A DNA stretch of 7,243 nt from positions 1-7,243 of the forward strand of contig JAOUMF010000092.1 of the NCBI GenBank assembly GCA_029881615.1, in the 5' to 3' direction. Made by a program: the position numbers and the translations under genes. Source of the stretch: Alphaproteobacteria bacterium. GTDB lineage: Bacteria > Pseudomonadota > Alphaproteobacteria > UBA8366 > JADFVY01. Under the pieces are notes generated by a model. The model had not been told where the DNA came from. It was given only the letters and a program-made list of their open reading frames with translations, and ran no database searches. Within the stretch, counting starts at the first letter, position 1. Each line of letters opens with the position of its first letter. Of the stretch, positions 1 to 5,479 are shown in pieces.

Positions 1-360
1 AAGGACACCGCCCACCTGACGGATCTTTCCATGGATATGCAGACCAATTCAGCAGCCGCGGATTCGCTGGGCATCTGCATCTTCGGACGCGCCGTGACCA
101 ACATCAATCACGAGTTCATGATGGGGGCCATCAATGATGCGCTGGGTACCGATTTGTCCGCCGAGTTCTTTGCGCGCCTTGGCCGCGAAACCCTGACGCT
201 GGAGGCGGAGTTTAACGAGCAGGCGGGCTTCACCGCCGAGGACGATGAGTTGCCGGCCTTTTTCCGTAGCGAGGAACTGGCTCCCAGTGGCAAGACCGCG
301 CGTCACCAGGTCGATGAAATCCGCCGCCTTCGCACCGAATGGCTTGAGGCCCGGGCATAG
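1..360 (+). CDS. Aldehyde:ferredoxin oxidoreductase family protein, C-terminal fragment
   Basis: This is the last 119 codons of a gene that begins before the window; the reading frame is open from base 1. The in-frame ATG at 31 is internal. The family uses a tungsten or molybdenum bis-pterin cofactor and one [4Fe-4S] cluster to oxidise aldehydes, passing electrons to ferredoxin. The visible part matches the family's C-terminal domain. Residues 21-26 (DSLGIC) fit the DxxGLC motif, in which Asp contacts the pterin and Cys is the fourth cluster ligand in the Pyrococcus furiosus enzyme. Further on come an EFNEQAGF segment and DDELPAFF (residues 81-88), matching the usual FN-x-R-x-GF...DDxLPxxF pattern. 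The tail after that is short and lacks the YYxxRGW ending of the archaeal enzymes, as in the shorter bacterial YdhV-like branch. The other three cluster cysteines would lie upstream, so substrate and metal cannot be judged. The family call is firm; the subtype is not. Confidence 0.85.
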   Translation, partial: KDTAHLTDLSMDMQTNSAAADSLGICIFGRAVTNINHEFMMGAINDALGTDLSAEFFARLGRETLTLEAEFNEQAGFTAEDDELPAFFRSEELAPSGKTARHQVDEIRRLRTEWLEARA

Positions 361-375
361 CGAAGAAGGGGGGAG

Positions 376-392
376 GCGCCGCTTGACGGCGC
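376..392 (+). other. Small GC-rich hairpin between the oxidoreductase and tadA
   Basis: GCGCCG (376-381) and CGGCGC (387-392) can pair around a 5-nt loop. A second perfect palindrome, CCGCCGGCGG, follows at 396-405. No run of T follows, so this is a poor intrinsic terminator. It may only attenuate, or may simply reflect GC-rich sequence. The 57-bp gap holds nothing else recognisable except the tadA ribosome binding site. Confidence 0.3.
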
Positions 393-417
393 GTCCCGCC
401 GGCGGCAGGGTGCCGGC

Positions 418-870
418 ATGAAGGATACGGGCTATATGGAAATCGCGCTGGAAGAGGCGCGTGCGGCCGCCGGTCGGGGCGAGGTGCCGGTGGGCGCGGT
501 ACTGGTCGATGGTGCCACCGGCGAACTCCTGGCGCGCGCCGGCAACCGTACTGAGGAATTTGCCGATCCCACCGCGCATGCCGAGATGCTGGTTATCCGC
601 GAGGCTGCCGCCAGTGTTGGCGCGCCGCGTCTGGTCGGCTGCGACCTTTATGTGACGCTGGAGCCCTGCGCCATGTGCGCCACGGCGATTTCCTTCGCTC
701 GTATTCGCCGCCTTTATTACGGGGCCGAGGATCCGAAGGGCGGCGGCGTCGATCACGGCCCCCGTTTTTTTGCCCAGCCCACCTGTCATCATCGGCCCGA
801 AGTCTATGGCGGCATCGCCGCCAACGAGGCGAGCGATATGCTCAGGGATTTTTTCCGGGAACGGCGGTAG
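418..870 (+). CDS. tadA: tRNA-specific adenosine deaminase TadA
   Basis: A 150-residue zinc-dependent deaminase of the cytidine deaminase fold. TadA converts adenosine-34 to inosine in the wobble position of tRNA-Arg(ACG), so that one tRNA reads CGU, CGC and CGA; it acts in the cytoplasm and is usually essential. The catalytic set is complete. HAE at 54-56 supplies a zinc ligand and the proton-shuttling Glu, inside the typical DPTAHAE context, and PCAMC at 83-87 supplies the two zinc-ligand cysteines. EVPVGAVLV near residue 22 and YYGAEDPKGGGVDHGPRFF in the C-terminal half are typical of alphaproteobacterial TadA. The length is normal for the family. The start at 418 has AGGG at 407-410 with a 7-nt spacer. 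A second ATG at 436 has AAGGA at 421-425 and would remove only six residues. The gene follows the oxidoreductase by 57 bp on the same strand and ends 12 bp from the convergent AraC gene. A related nucleoside or guanine deaminase is less likely given these motifs. Confidence 0.92.
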   Translation: MKDTGYMEIALEEARAAAGRGEVPVGAVLVDGATGELLARAGNRTEEFADPTAHAEMLVIREAAASVGAPRLVGCDLYVTLEPCAMCATAISFARIRRLYYGAEDPKGGGVDHGPRFFAQPTCHHRPEVYGGIAANEASDMLRDFFRERR

Positions 871-882
871 TTCAGCGTTTTT

Positions 883-1734
883 TCAGGTTGCCGCAGCCTG
901 TTGACGGGCGCGGGCATATTCTTCCTTGGGCGAAACCCCGTAGCGGCGCGAAAATGCCCGTGACAAGGCCGCGGAACTGGAAAACCCAACTCTTCCCGCG
1001 ACTGCCTTCAGGGACGCGCCTTTCGCGATCTCCGTGCGTGCCAGCGCAAGTCGCCAGTTGGAAAGATACTCGCCCGGTGTCATCCCCATCACTATGCGGA
1101 ATGTATTGGCAAAATGGGTGCGGGACATTCCCGCGACGTCCGCCAGGTCTTCCAGATGCCAGTTCCTTCCGGGACTGTCATGCACCGCCACGATCGCGAG
1201 GCAAAGGCTGGGATGGGCCAGCCCGGCCAATAGCCCAGGCTTTGTTTGCCCCGCTTCGATCGCGTAACGCAACAGCCTTATGACCACCACTTCGCACAGC
1301 CGATCGACCACCGCGCGGCCGCCGCATCGCGGTGAAAGCGCTTCTTCGAGCAGCATATCCGCAACCGACCTCAGCGGTTCCGATTTGGCCAGCGGAATTG
1401 TCATCAGTGTCGGCAAGGCCCGCGCGATCGGATTGGCGTCGCCACCCATATCCACGGTGGCGCGGACGAACTGGGTATCTGTGGCATCCATTCGAACATG
1501 AAGGTCGGGCGGGGCGCCGCGTGGAAAGAAAGCCAGCATCGGTTCCGGGTTTGAGAGTTCCTCAAACCGCGGATCGGCAAAGATCAGTCCCCCCTGCCGG
1601 GCGATAAACAAATTTGGTGCAGAGTTATCTTTTTCGGCGCGCCAGCCGCCGTGATCGACGGCGCGATGCACTGTTGCGTCAATGCGGAACTGCCGTATCA
1701 GCGCGGATAATCGATCAGGTCTTGTCGCAGGCAT
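883..1734 (-). CDS. AraC-family transcriptional regulator with N-terminal cupin-type sensor domain
   Basis: A 283-residue cytoplasmic DNA-binding regulator of usual AraC-family length. Residues 1 to about 170 look like the Cupin_6/AraC N-terminal ligand-binding domain: an opening DRLSALI segment, then GGW, an Asn-Pro-I-A segment and a helical dimerisation part near 130-165. The C-terminal 95 residues are the double helix-turn-helix. The first lies at about 194-213 (LEDLADVAGMSRTHFANTF) and the second at about 242-262 (LKAVAGRVGFSSSAALSRAF), ending in the family signature RRYGVSPKEEY. The gene is divergent from the peroxiredoxin-like gene and shares its upstream region, the classical layout for a regulator that controls its neighbour and itself. 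This pairing is inferred from layout only. The ligand cannot be read from sequence. The ATG at 1734-1732 has only a weak ribosome binding site (GAGAG). The gene converges on tadA with 12 bp between stop codons and no clear terminator. Confidence 0.9.
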   Translation of the reverse strand: MPATRPDRLSALIRQFRIDATVHRAVDHGGWRAEKDNSAPNLFIARQGGLIFADPRFEELSNPEPMLAFFPRGAPPDLHVRMDATDTQFVRATVDMGGDANPIARALPTLMTIPLAKSEPLRSVADMLLEEALSPRCGGRAVVDRLCEVVVIRLLRYAIEAGQTKPGLLAGLAHPSLCLAIVAVHDSPGRNWHLEDLADVAGMSRTHFANTFRIVMGMTPGEYLSNWRLALARTEIAKGASLKAVAGRVGFSSSAALSRAFSRRYGVSPKEEYARARQQAAAT

Positions 1735-1735
1735 G

Positions 1736-1758
1736 AAATGTACTCTCGATCAACATTT
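1736..1758. promoter_or_regulatory. Inverted repeat in the AraC/peroxiredoxin control region, candidate operator
   Basis: AAATGT (1736-1741) and ACATTT (1753-1758) form a 6-bp inverted repeat separated by 11 bp, a centre-to-centre distance near 1.5 helical turns. It lies immediately upstream of the araC-type start codon. A direct repeat of CATTTA (1754-1759 and 1771-1776, 17 bp apart) overlaps it, and AraC proteins often bind direct repeats. An autoregulatory site here is possible, but short AT-rich repeats arise by chance in such DNA. Confidence 0.3.
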
Positions 1759-1763
1759 AAGAA

Positions 1764-1794
1764 CATAAAGCATTTATCCGTACGCTATTGTCAA
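1764..1794 (-). promoter_or_regulatory. Candidate sigma-70-type promoter of the AraC-family gene
   Basis: On the minus strand a perfect -35 hexamer TTGACA occupies 1794-1789. About 18-19 nt further on is an AT-rich CTTTATG stretch (1770-1764) that could act as a weak -10. The distance to the regulator's start codon is about 30 nt, reasonable for a short leader. On the plus strand only a weaker pair is seen for the peroxiredoxin-like gene: TCAACA at 1750-1755, 17 nt, then TTTATC at 1773-1778. A poor plus-strand promoter would fit a gene that needs an activator. Confidence 0.4.
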
Positions 1795-1846
1795 GTCGGC
1801 TCGCGAACAGCGACCCAATGGAATTCAACCCGGTTAACCCGTTGCA

Positions 1847-1859
1847 AAGGAACCAGACA
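1847..1859 (+). promoter_or_regulatory. Ribosome binding site deciding the GTG start of the peroxiredoxin-like gene
   Basis: AAGGA at 1847-1851 is followed by an 8-nt spacer and GTG at 1860. It is far better than anything before ATG 1818 or TTG 1788, so the protein probably starts 14 to 24 residues later than the longest frame allows. Confidence 0.65.
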
Positions 1860-2396
1860 GTGCTTATTCCCCGTCAGACCACACCGGAACTCGATGTCGA
1901 TACCTTGTCTCATGGTCGCTTCAGCCTTGCTGGCGAAAAGCCCGAACGCTTTACGCTCGTCACATTTTATCGCGGCCTGCATTGCCCGATTTGCGCCAAT
2001 TACCTGAAAGAGCTGGAGCGACTTACCCCTGAATTCGAAACGCGGGGGGTGAAAACAATCGCCATCAGTTCCGACGGGCAGGAACGCGCGCAGGCAATGG
2101 CCGACAAGATCGGCGCCTCGAATCTGCGCGTGGGGTACGGCCTCACGCTGTCGCGGGCCCGGGACTGGGGGCTGTATATTTCCACGTCACGCGGCAAGAC
2201 ATCGATTGGGATCGAAGAGCCGGAACTGTTCTCGGAACCTGGCGTGTTCCTGGTCCGCCCCGACCAGACGCTCTATTACGGATCGGTCCAGACCATGCCT
2301 TTCGTTCGCCCCAATTTTGCGGAACTGGTGCAGGCGCTGGATTTCGTCATAGCCAAGGATTACCCGGCGCGCGGCGAATATACCGGCGCGGTATAA
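1860..2396 (+). CDS. AhpC/TSA-family peroxiredoxin-like protein
   Basis: A thioredoxin-fold protein of 178 residues from the chosen start, expected in the cytoplasm; no signal peptide is seen. Peroxiredoxins reduce hydroperoxides with a reactive cysteine. The segment FYRGLHCPIC (36-45) places Cys42 where the peroxidatic Cys of AhpC/TSA proteins sits, and Cys45 makes a CPxC pair that may serve as resolving cysteine. These are the only two cysteines. The C-terminal part (SRGKTSIGIEEPELFSEPG, then LVRPDQTLYY and MPFVRP) belongs to a peroxiredoxin-like subfamily often annotated only as redoxin or AhpC/TSA, without proven activity. I chose GTG at 1860 because AAGGA lies at 1847-1851 with an 8-nt spacer, and the resulting N-terminus (LIPRQ...P.LDVDTL) fits the family. 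ATG at 1818 and TTG at 1788 are in frame but have poor ribosome binding sites. The gene is divergent from the AraC-type regulator, its probable controller. Confidence 0.85.
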   Translation: MLIPRQTTPELDVDTLSHGRFSLAGEKPERFTLVTFYRGLHCPICANYLKELERLTPEFETRGVKTIAISSDGQERAQAMADKIGASNLRVGYGLTLSRARDWGLYISTSRGKTSIGIEEPELFSEPGVFLVRPDQTLYYGSVQTMPFVRPNFAELVQALDFVIAKDYPARGEYTGAV

Positions 2397-2406
2397 AGAG
2401 AGAAGG

Positions 2407-2434
2407 GGGGCGTCGCCGCGTGAGGGGACGCCCC
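2407..2434. terminator. Bidirectional hairpin terminator between convergent genes
   Basis: GGGGCGTC (2407-2414) pairs perfectly with GACGCCCC (2427-2434) around a 12-nt loop, in the 48-bp gap between the stop codons of the peroxiredoxin-like gene and the convergent amidase gene. The T content after the stem is modest on both strands (GTTCCGTTTCC on plus, CCCTTCTCTCTTTA on minus). Position and stem strength support shared termination, although the loop is larger than usual. Confidence 0.65.
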
Positions 2435-2444
2435 GTTCCGTTTC

Positions 2445-3299
2445 CTATTCGCCGGTCGCGCGGAGACCCAGCTGCGCCGGCATGGCGAAATCGCGGTCGT
2501 GGCGCAGCGTCGGGATCGATTGGCGGGCTTCGGCGACGCGGCTCAGATCCAGGTCGGCGATGATATAGCCTGGCTCTTCACCGGCATCCGCCACCACCTC
2601 GCCCCAGGGCGAGACGATCACCGCGTGGCCGTATGTGCTGCGGCCGTCCTCATGGTCGCCGCACTGGGCCGGGGCCAGTATCCATGAACCGGTCTCGATG
2701 GCGCGGGCGCGTTGCATCACATGCCAGTGCGCCTTGCCCGACGTCCGCGTAAAGGCGGCCGAGGTCCAGATCATGTTGGCGCCGGCCTTGGCCAGCGCGC
2801 GGTAAAGATGCGGGAAGCGCACATCGTAGCAGATGGTGATGCCGATGCCGCCCCAGGGGCTGTCGACCAGCACCGCCTTGTCGCCGGGCGTGAACAGGTC
2901 GGATTCCCGGTAGCGCTCGCCGGTGGGCAAATCCACGTCGAACATGTGAATCTTGTCGTAGGTCGCGGCGATGGCGCCGTCGGGCGCGATCATATAGGCC
3001 CGGTTGACCAGCTTGTCCTCGGCGGTCTTGATGACCATGGAACCGGCCAGCAGCCAGATATCCAGCTCGTCCGCCAGTTTCTGCCAGGCCTTCAAGGCCG
3101 GCTCGTTCTCCTCGTATTGCGCCGTTTCCAGCGCATGTCGGCGGCTCTTCTGGCACAGGTTCGCCACCTCCGGCATGCCGACGATCTGCGCGCCGTCGGC
3201 ATGGGCCGCGCGGATCAGTGCCGTGGAATGTTCGATATTGCCCTCGATCGTGACCCCGGAGGTCATCTGAACGCAAGCGGCGCGGACGATATTCGTCAT
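2445..3299 (-). CDS. Carbon-nitrogen hydrolase, probable deaminated glutathione amidase (Nit1-like)
   Basis: A 284-residue cytoplasmic amidase of the nitrilase superfamily. The catalytic triad is complete: Glu44 in MPEV, Lys116 in YDKIHMFD, and the nucleophile Cys157 in ICYDVRFP. The second half is strongly reminiscent of mammalian Nit1, with AHWHVMQRARAIET, then PAQCG, then YGHAVIVSPWGEVVA and a RHDRDF-like end. Nit1-type enzymes repair deaminated glutathione, a by-product of transaminase action, by hydrolysing it to alpha-ketoglutarate and Cys-Gly. This specificity is inferred from resemblance and from the adjoining glutaredoxin; omega-amidase (Nit2 type) is the main alternative. The start codon overlaps the glutaredoxin stop by 4 nt (ATGA), and GGGGA with a 7-nt spacer precedes it inside the upstream gene, so the two are probably translationally coupled. 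Length is normal. Confidence 0.88.
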   Translation of the reverse strand: MTNIVRAACVQMTSGVTIEGNIEHSTALIRAAHADGAQIVGMPEVANLCQKSRRHALETAQYEENEPALKAWQKLADELDIWLLAGSMVIKTAEDKLVNRAYMIAPDGAIAATYDKIHMFDVDLPTGERYRESDLFTPGDKAVLVDSPWGGIGITICYDVRFPHLYRALAKAGANMIWTSAAFTRTSGKAHWHVMQRARAIETGSWILAPAQCGDHEDGRSTYGHAVIVSPWGEVVADAGEEPGYIIADLDLSRVAEARQSIPTLRHDRDFAMPAQLGLRATGE

Positions 3300-3559
3300 G
3301 CGGCTATCCCCAGCATCGGGTCCAGTTTCCCATCGAAATCGAGCTCGAACATTTCGTCGCAGCCACCGATTCCCTTATTGTCGATGAAAATCTGCGGCAC
3401 GGTGGTGGCGCCGGGCGCGCGCTGCACCATTTCCTGGCGGCGCCCCGGTTCGGCGGTCACATCATATTCAGTATATTGCACGCCCTTCTTGTCGAGAAGG
3501 CGCTTTGCGCGGTGGCAATAACCGCACCAGGGGCTGGTATAGATTTCAATATTGGTCAT
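3296..3559 (-). CDS. grxC: Glutaredoxin, GrxC type
   Basis: An 87-residue dithiol glutaredoxin, a cytoplasmic thioredoxin-fold protein that reduces disulfides and glutathione mixed disulfides with electrons from glutathione. The active site is CGYC at 12-15 (WCGYCHRAK) instead of the common CPYC. TVPQIFI near residue 58 carries the cis-proline that builds the glutathione site, and GGCDE near 70 holds the usual Asp contacting the glutathione. The KGVQYTEYDV segment matches the GrxC family, and the length is standard. Both active-site cysteines are present, so it is not a monothiol CGFS protein. The gene lies 78 bp after comF and overlaps the amidase by 4 nt. GGAG upstream has a long 13-nt spacer, so the initiation signal is weak. 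Confidence 0.92.
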   Translation of the reverse strand: MTNIEIYTSPWCGYCHRAKRLLDKKGVQYTEYDVTAEPGRRQEMVQRAPGATTVPQIFIDNKGIGGCDEMFELDFDGKLDPMLGIAA

Positions 3560-3598
3560 AAAAATTCGTTCGCTCCGGAATGTCGATACCGCAGCCTA

Positions 3599-3627
3599 TA
3601 AATAGGTTAATTCACTCAATCTTCCAA
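3599..3627 (-). promoter_or_regulatory. Candidate sigma-70-type promoter for grxC and the amidase
   Basis: On the minus strand TTGGAA (3627-3622) and TATTTA (3604-3599) are separated by exactly 17 nt, about 40 nt before the grxC start. The -10 lies inside a near-perfect palindrome, CCTAT-AA-ATAGG (3595-3606). This AT-rich patch stands out between two GC-rich genes and suggests that grxC and the amidase can be transcribed independently of comF. A role of the palindrome as an operator is only a possibility. Confidence 0.5.
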
Positions 3628-3637
3628 GTCCCCGCGA

Positions 3638-4423
3638 TCATTCGCCGCGCGGGCGCACCACCCGTGCCAGCGTCAGCACGTCAACGGCGGCGGCGCCTGC
3701 CTTTTTCAGGGTCCGGGCGCATTCCCCGGCCGTGGCCCCGGTGGTGAAAACATCATCGATCAGCAGGATACGGTTGCCGTGAACCCGATCCTCGAATCCA
3801 TGGCGCAGGCGGAAAGCCCCGCGCACATTGCGTTGCCGGGCCAGACGCGACATGTGCCCTTGCGAGGGCGTTGGCCGGTGACGGGTCAGCAATTCCGGTT
3901 CCACGTCCAGGCCGGTCTCGCGCCCCATCGCCAGGGCCAGCAGCGAGGCCTGATTATAACGCCGTGCATAAAGCCGGCTGCGATGTAGCGGCACAGGCAC
4001 GGCAAGGTCGGCGTCGCCGATCATATCGCTGCCGGCGCGCGCCAGCCATCGACCGAAGGCAGGCGTCGGCCAGGTGCGGTCGCCATGTTTGAAATCCAGG
4101 ATCAGCTTGCGGCTGTTTTCGCCGTAGACGAGGACCGACCGGGCGCGGTCGAAATGCGGCGGGTAGGCCAGGCAGGCGCCGCAAACCGTATCGTGGGGGC
4201 CTGGGTCGTACTCAAAGGGAAAGCCGCAGCAATCGCAAAGCGGTGGCGCCAGAAAATCGAACAGCGGCCAGCAGTCGGGGCAAAGCGCGCCGTCACCTTC
4301 CACCATCGCCTGACAGTGCAGGCAACGCGGCGGCAGCATGCTGTCCACCAGCCCGCGCAACGACGCCAGCAGGCGCGCGGGACGCGGACGAATGGGTCGC
4401 GGCTGACCGGCGATCGAAGACAT
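3638..4423 (-). CDS. comF: ComF family protein (double zinc ribbon plus phosphoribosyltransferase domain)
   Basis: A 261-residue protein. The N-terminal part has four cysteine knuckles, CLHC (34-37), CPDC (48-51), CDCC (63-66) and CGAC (81-84), forming the double zinc ribbon of the family. The C-terminal part is a type I phosphoribosyltransferase domain whose PRPP-binding loop reads ILLIDDVFTTGAT (219-231). The RRYNQ and RLARQRNVRGAF segments before it are standard ComF motifs. The family is named after the Bacillus DNA-uptake gene. In non-competent proteobacteria it is widespread and its reaction is not settled, so competence should not be assumed. ATG at 4423-4421 is preceded by GGGAG with an 11-nt spacer. 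It is the first gene of the minus-strand block, divergent from the methyltransferase-like gene. Confidence 0.9.
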   Translation of the reverse strand: MSSIAGQPRPIRPRPARLLASLRGLVDSMLPPRCLHCQAMVEGDGALCPDCWPLFDFLAPPLCDCCGFPFEYDPGPHDTVCGACLAYPPHFDRARSVLVYGENSRKLILDFKHGDRTWPTPAFGRWLARAGSDMIGDADLAVPVPLHRSRLYARRYNQASLLALAMGRETGLDVEPELLTRHRPTPSQGHMSRLARQRNVRGAFRLRHGFEDRVHGNRILLIDDVFTTGATAGECARTLKKAGAAAVDVLTLARVVRPRGE

Positions 4424-4427
4424 TAAT

Positions 4428-4441
4428 CAGGGAACTCCCTG
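4428..4441. promoter_or_regulatory. Palindrome upstream of comF, candidate operator
   Basis: CAGGGA (4428-4433) and TCCCTG (4436-4441) form a 6-bp inverted repeat around a 2-bp centre, directly before the comF start and covering its GGGAG ribosome binding site. It lies in the 108-bp divergent region between comF and the methyltransferase-like gene. Apart from it I see no convincing promoter pair in that region. The 2-nt centre is too small for an RNA loop, so if functional it would be a DNA-binding site. Confidence 0.25.
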
Positions 4442-4531
4442 CCCTTGTTTCAACCAAGCTTAACCCGAACATTGGGCGCTTGCCTATTACCCTTTGCCCG
4501 AAAGCGCGCGCCGGGTCATATTTGGCGGATC

Positions 4532-5458
4532 ATGACCGAGTCGATATCTCCCCTGAAGGTTTTCGATCCACGGATGGTGCGCGCTCACCGTAGCCGTGCG
4601 GCCGCGCGCCTTACCGAGTACGATTTCCTGTTCCGCGAAGTGGCGGAGCGGCTGTGCGACCGGCTGTCCGACGTCAAGCGGACCTTTCCGCTGGCGCTCG
4701 ACCTGGGTTGTCATGGCGGCGAATTCGGCCAGACCGTCGGTGGGCGAGGCGGGATCGAGACATTGATCCAGTGCGATCCATCGGTCGCCATGGCCCGACG
4801 CGCGGGCGGTCCGGCGCTGGTGGCTGACGCCGATGCCCTGCCATTTGGCGAGGGCAAATTCGACCTGATCGTCAGCAACATGTCGCTGCACTGGGTGAAT
4901 GATTTGCCCGGGGCGCTGATCCAGATTCGCCGGGCATTGAAGCCGGATGGGCTGTTTCTGGCCGCGCTGGCCGGCGGTGGCACGTTGGGGGAATTGCGCG
5001 GCGCATTGCTGGAGGCAGAGATGGAACTGGCTGGTGGCGCCAGTCCGCGTGTCTCGCCCTTTATCGATCTGCGCGATGCGGGGGCGTTGCTGCAGCGAGC
5101 GGGATTTGCCCTGCCGGTGGCCGACGGCGATCTGATCCCCGTGCGTTATGAAAACGCTTTCAAGCTGATGACCGATCTGCGCGGCATGGGCGAGGCCAAT
5201 GCACTGGCCGCGGCGCCGAGGCATTTTACTCGCAGGAATATCATGCTGCGGGCCGCCGAAATTTATCGCGAACGCCATGTAGGCCCCGACGGCCGCATTC
5301 CGGCGAGCTTCCAGATCGTCTACCTTACCGGCTGGGCGCCCGATCCGTCCCAGCAACAACCGTTGCGGCCCGGCAGCGCGGAGGCGCGGCTTGCCGATGT
5401 GCTGGGCGGGGAAGAAAAAACGGCGGGAGACAAGGCGCGACCGTTGAGGGATAATTAG
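4532..5458 (+). CDS. NDUFAF5-like SAM-dependent methyltransferase-fold protein, probable complex I assembly factor
   Basis: A 308-residue class I SAM-binding protein. Its resemblance to human NDUFAF5 runs over nearly the whole length: FPLALDLGC (52-60), then LPF..., FDLIVSNMSLHWVNDLPGAL, LKPDG, a GG-TL-ELR segment, SPFID, LMTDLRGMGEAN, and a TGW near the end. In mitochondria NDUFAF5 hydroxylates an arginine of NDUFS7 (bacterial NuoB) during early complex I assembly, so the bacterial protein may do the same; this role is inferred from homology. Motif I reads DLGCHGGEFG, with His where NDUFAF5 has Gly. Many such genes are annotated as BioC-like or merely methyltransferase domain. I chose ATG 4532 because homologues start shortly before FDPRMV; GGCGGA sits only 2 nt before it. 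A TTG at 4445 would add 29 unrelated residues. It heads an operon with the two membrane proteins, 21 bp downstream. Confidence 0.85.
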   Translation: MTESISPLKVFDPRMVRAHRSRAAARLTEYDFLFREVAERLCDRLSDVKRTFPLALDLGCHGGEFGQTVGGRGGIETLIQCDPSVAMARRAGGPALVADADALPFGEGKFDLIVSNMSLHWVNDLPGALIQIRRALKPDGLFLAALAGGGTLGELRGALLEAEMELAGGASPRVSPFIDLRDAGALLQRAGFALPVADGDLIPVRYENAFKLMTDLRGMGEANALAAAPRHFTRRNIMLRAAEIYRERHVGPDGRIPASFQIVYLTGWAPDPSQQQPLRPGSAEARLADVLGGEEKTAGDKARPLRDN

Positions 5459-5479
5459 AAAACAAGGTTGGGATGCGAG

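Noticed and set aside
376..405. Possible intrinsic terminator before tadA
   Set aside because: The hairpins are short and no T-run follows, so termination is not supported; kept only as a low-confidence hairpin.
49..792. A 247-codon open frame on the minus strand opposite the oxidoreductase tail and tadA
   Set aside because: It covers two recognisable plus-strand genes and has low-complexity Gly/Arg/Ala composition; an antisense shadow.
675..1283. A 202-codon open frame on the plus strand over the end of tadA and the AraC-type gene
   Set aside because: Composition is Pro/Arg/Ser rich with no domain, and it overlaps the TadA C-terminus in another frame.
2712..3521. A 269-codon open frame on the plus strand across the amidase and glutaredoxin genes
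   Set aside because: It crosses the junction of two well-supported minus-strand genes and shows no family motif; an antisense shadow.
3638..4423. comF as evidence for natural DNA uptake
   Set aside because: ComF-family proteins are common in bacteria without known competence, and no other uptake gene is present in the window.
4445..4531. N-terminal extension of the NDUFAF5-like protein from TTG 4445
   Set aside because: No ribosome binding site suits it, the 29 added residues do not resemble homologues, and ATG 4532 gives the expected N-terminus.
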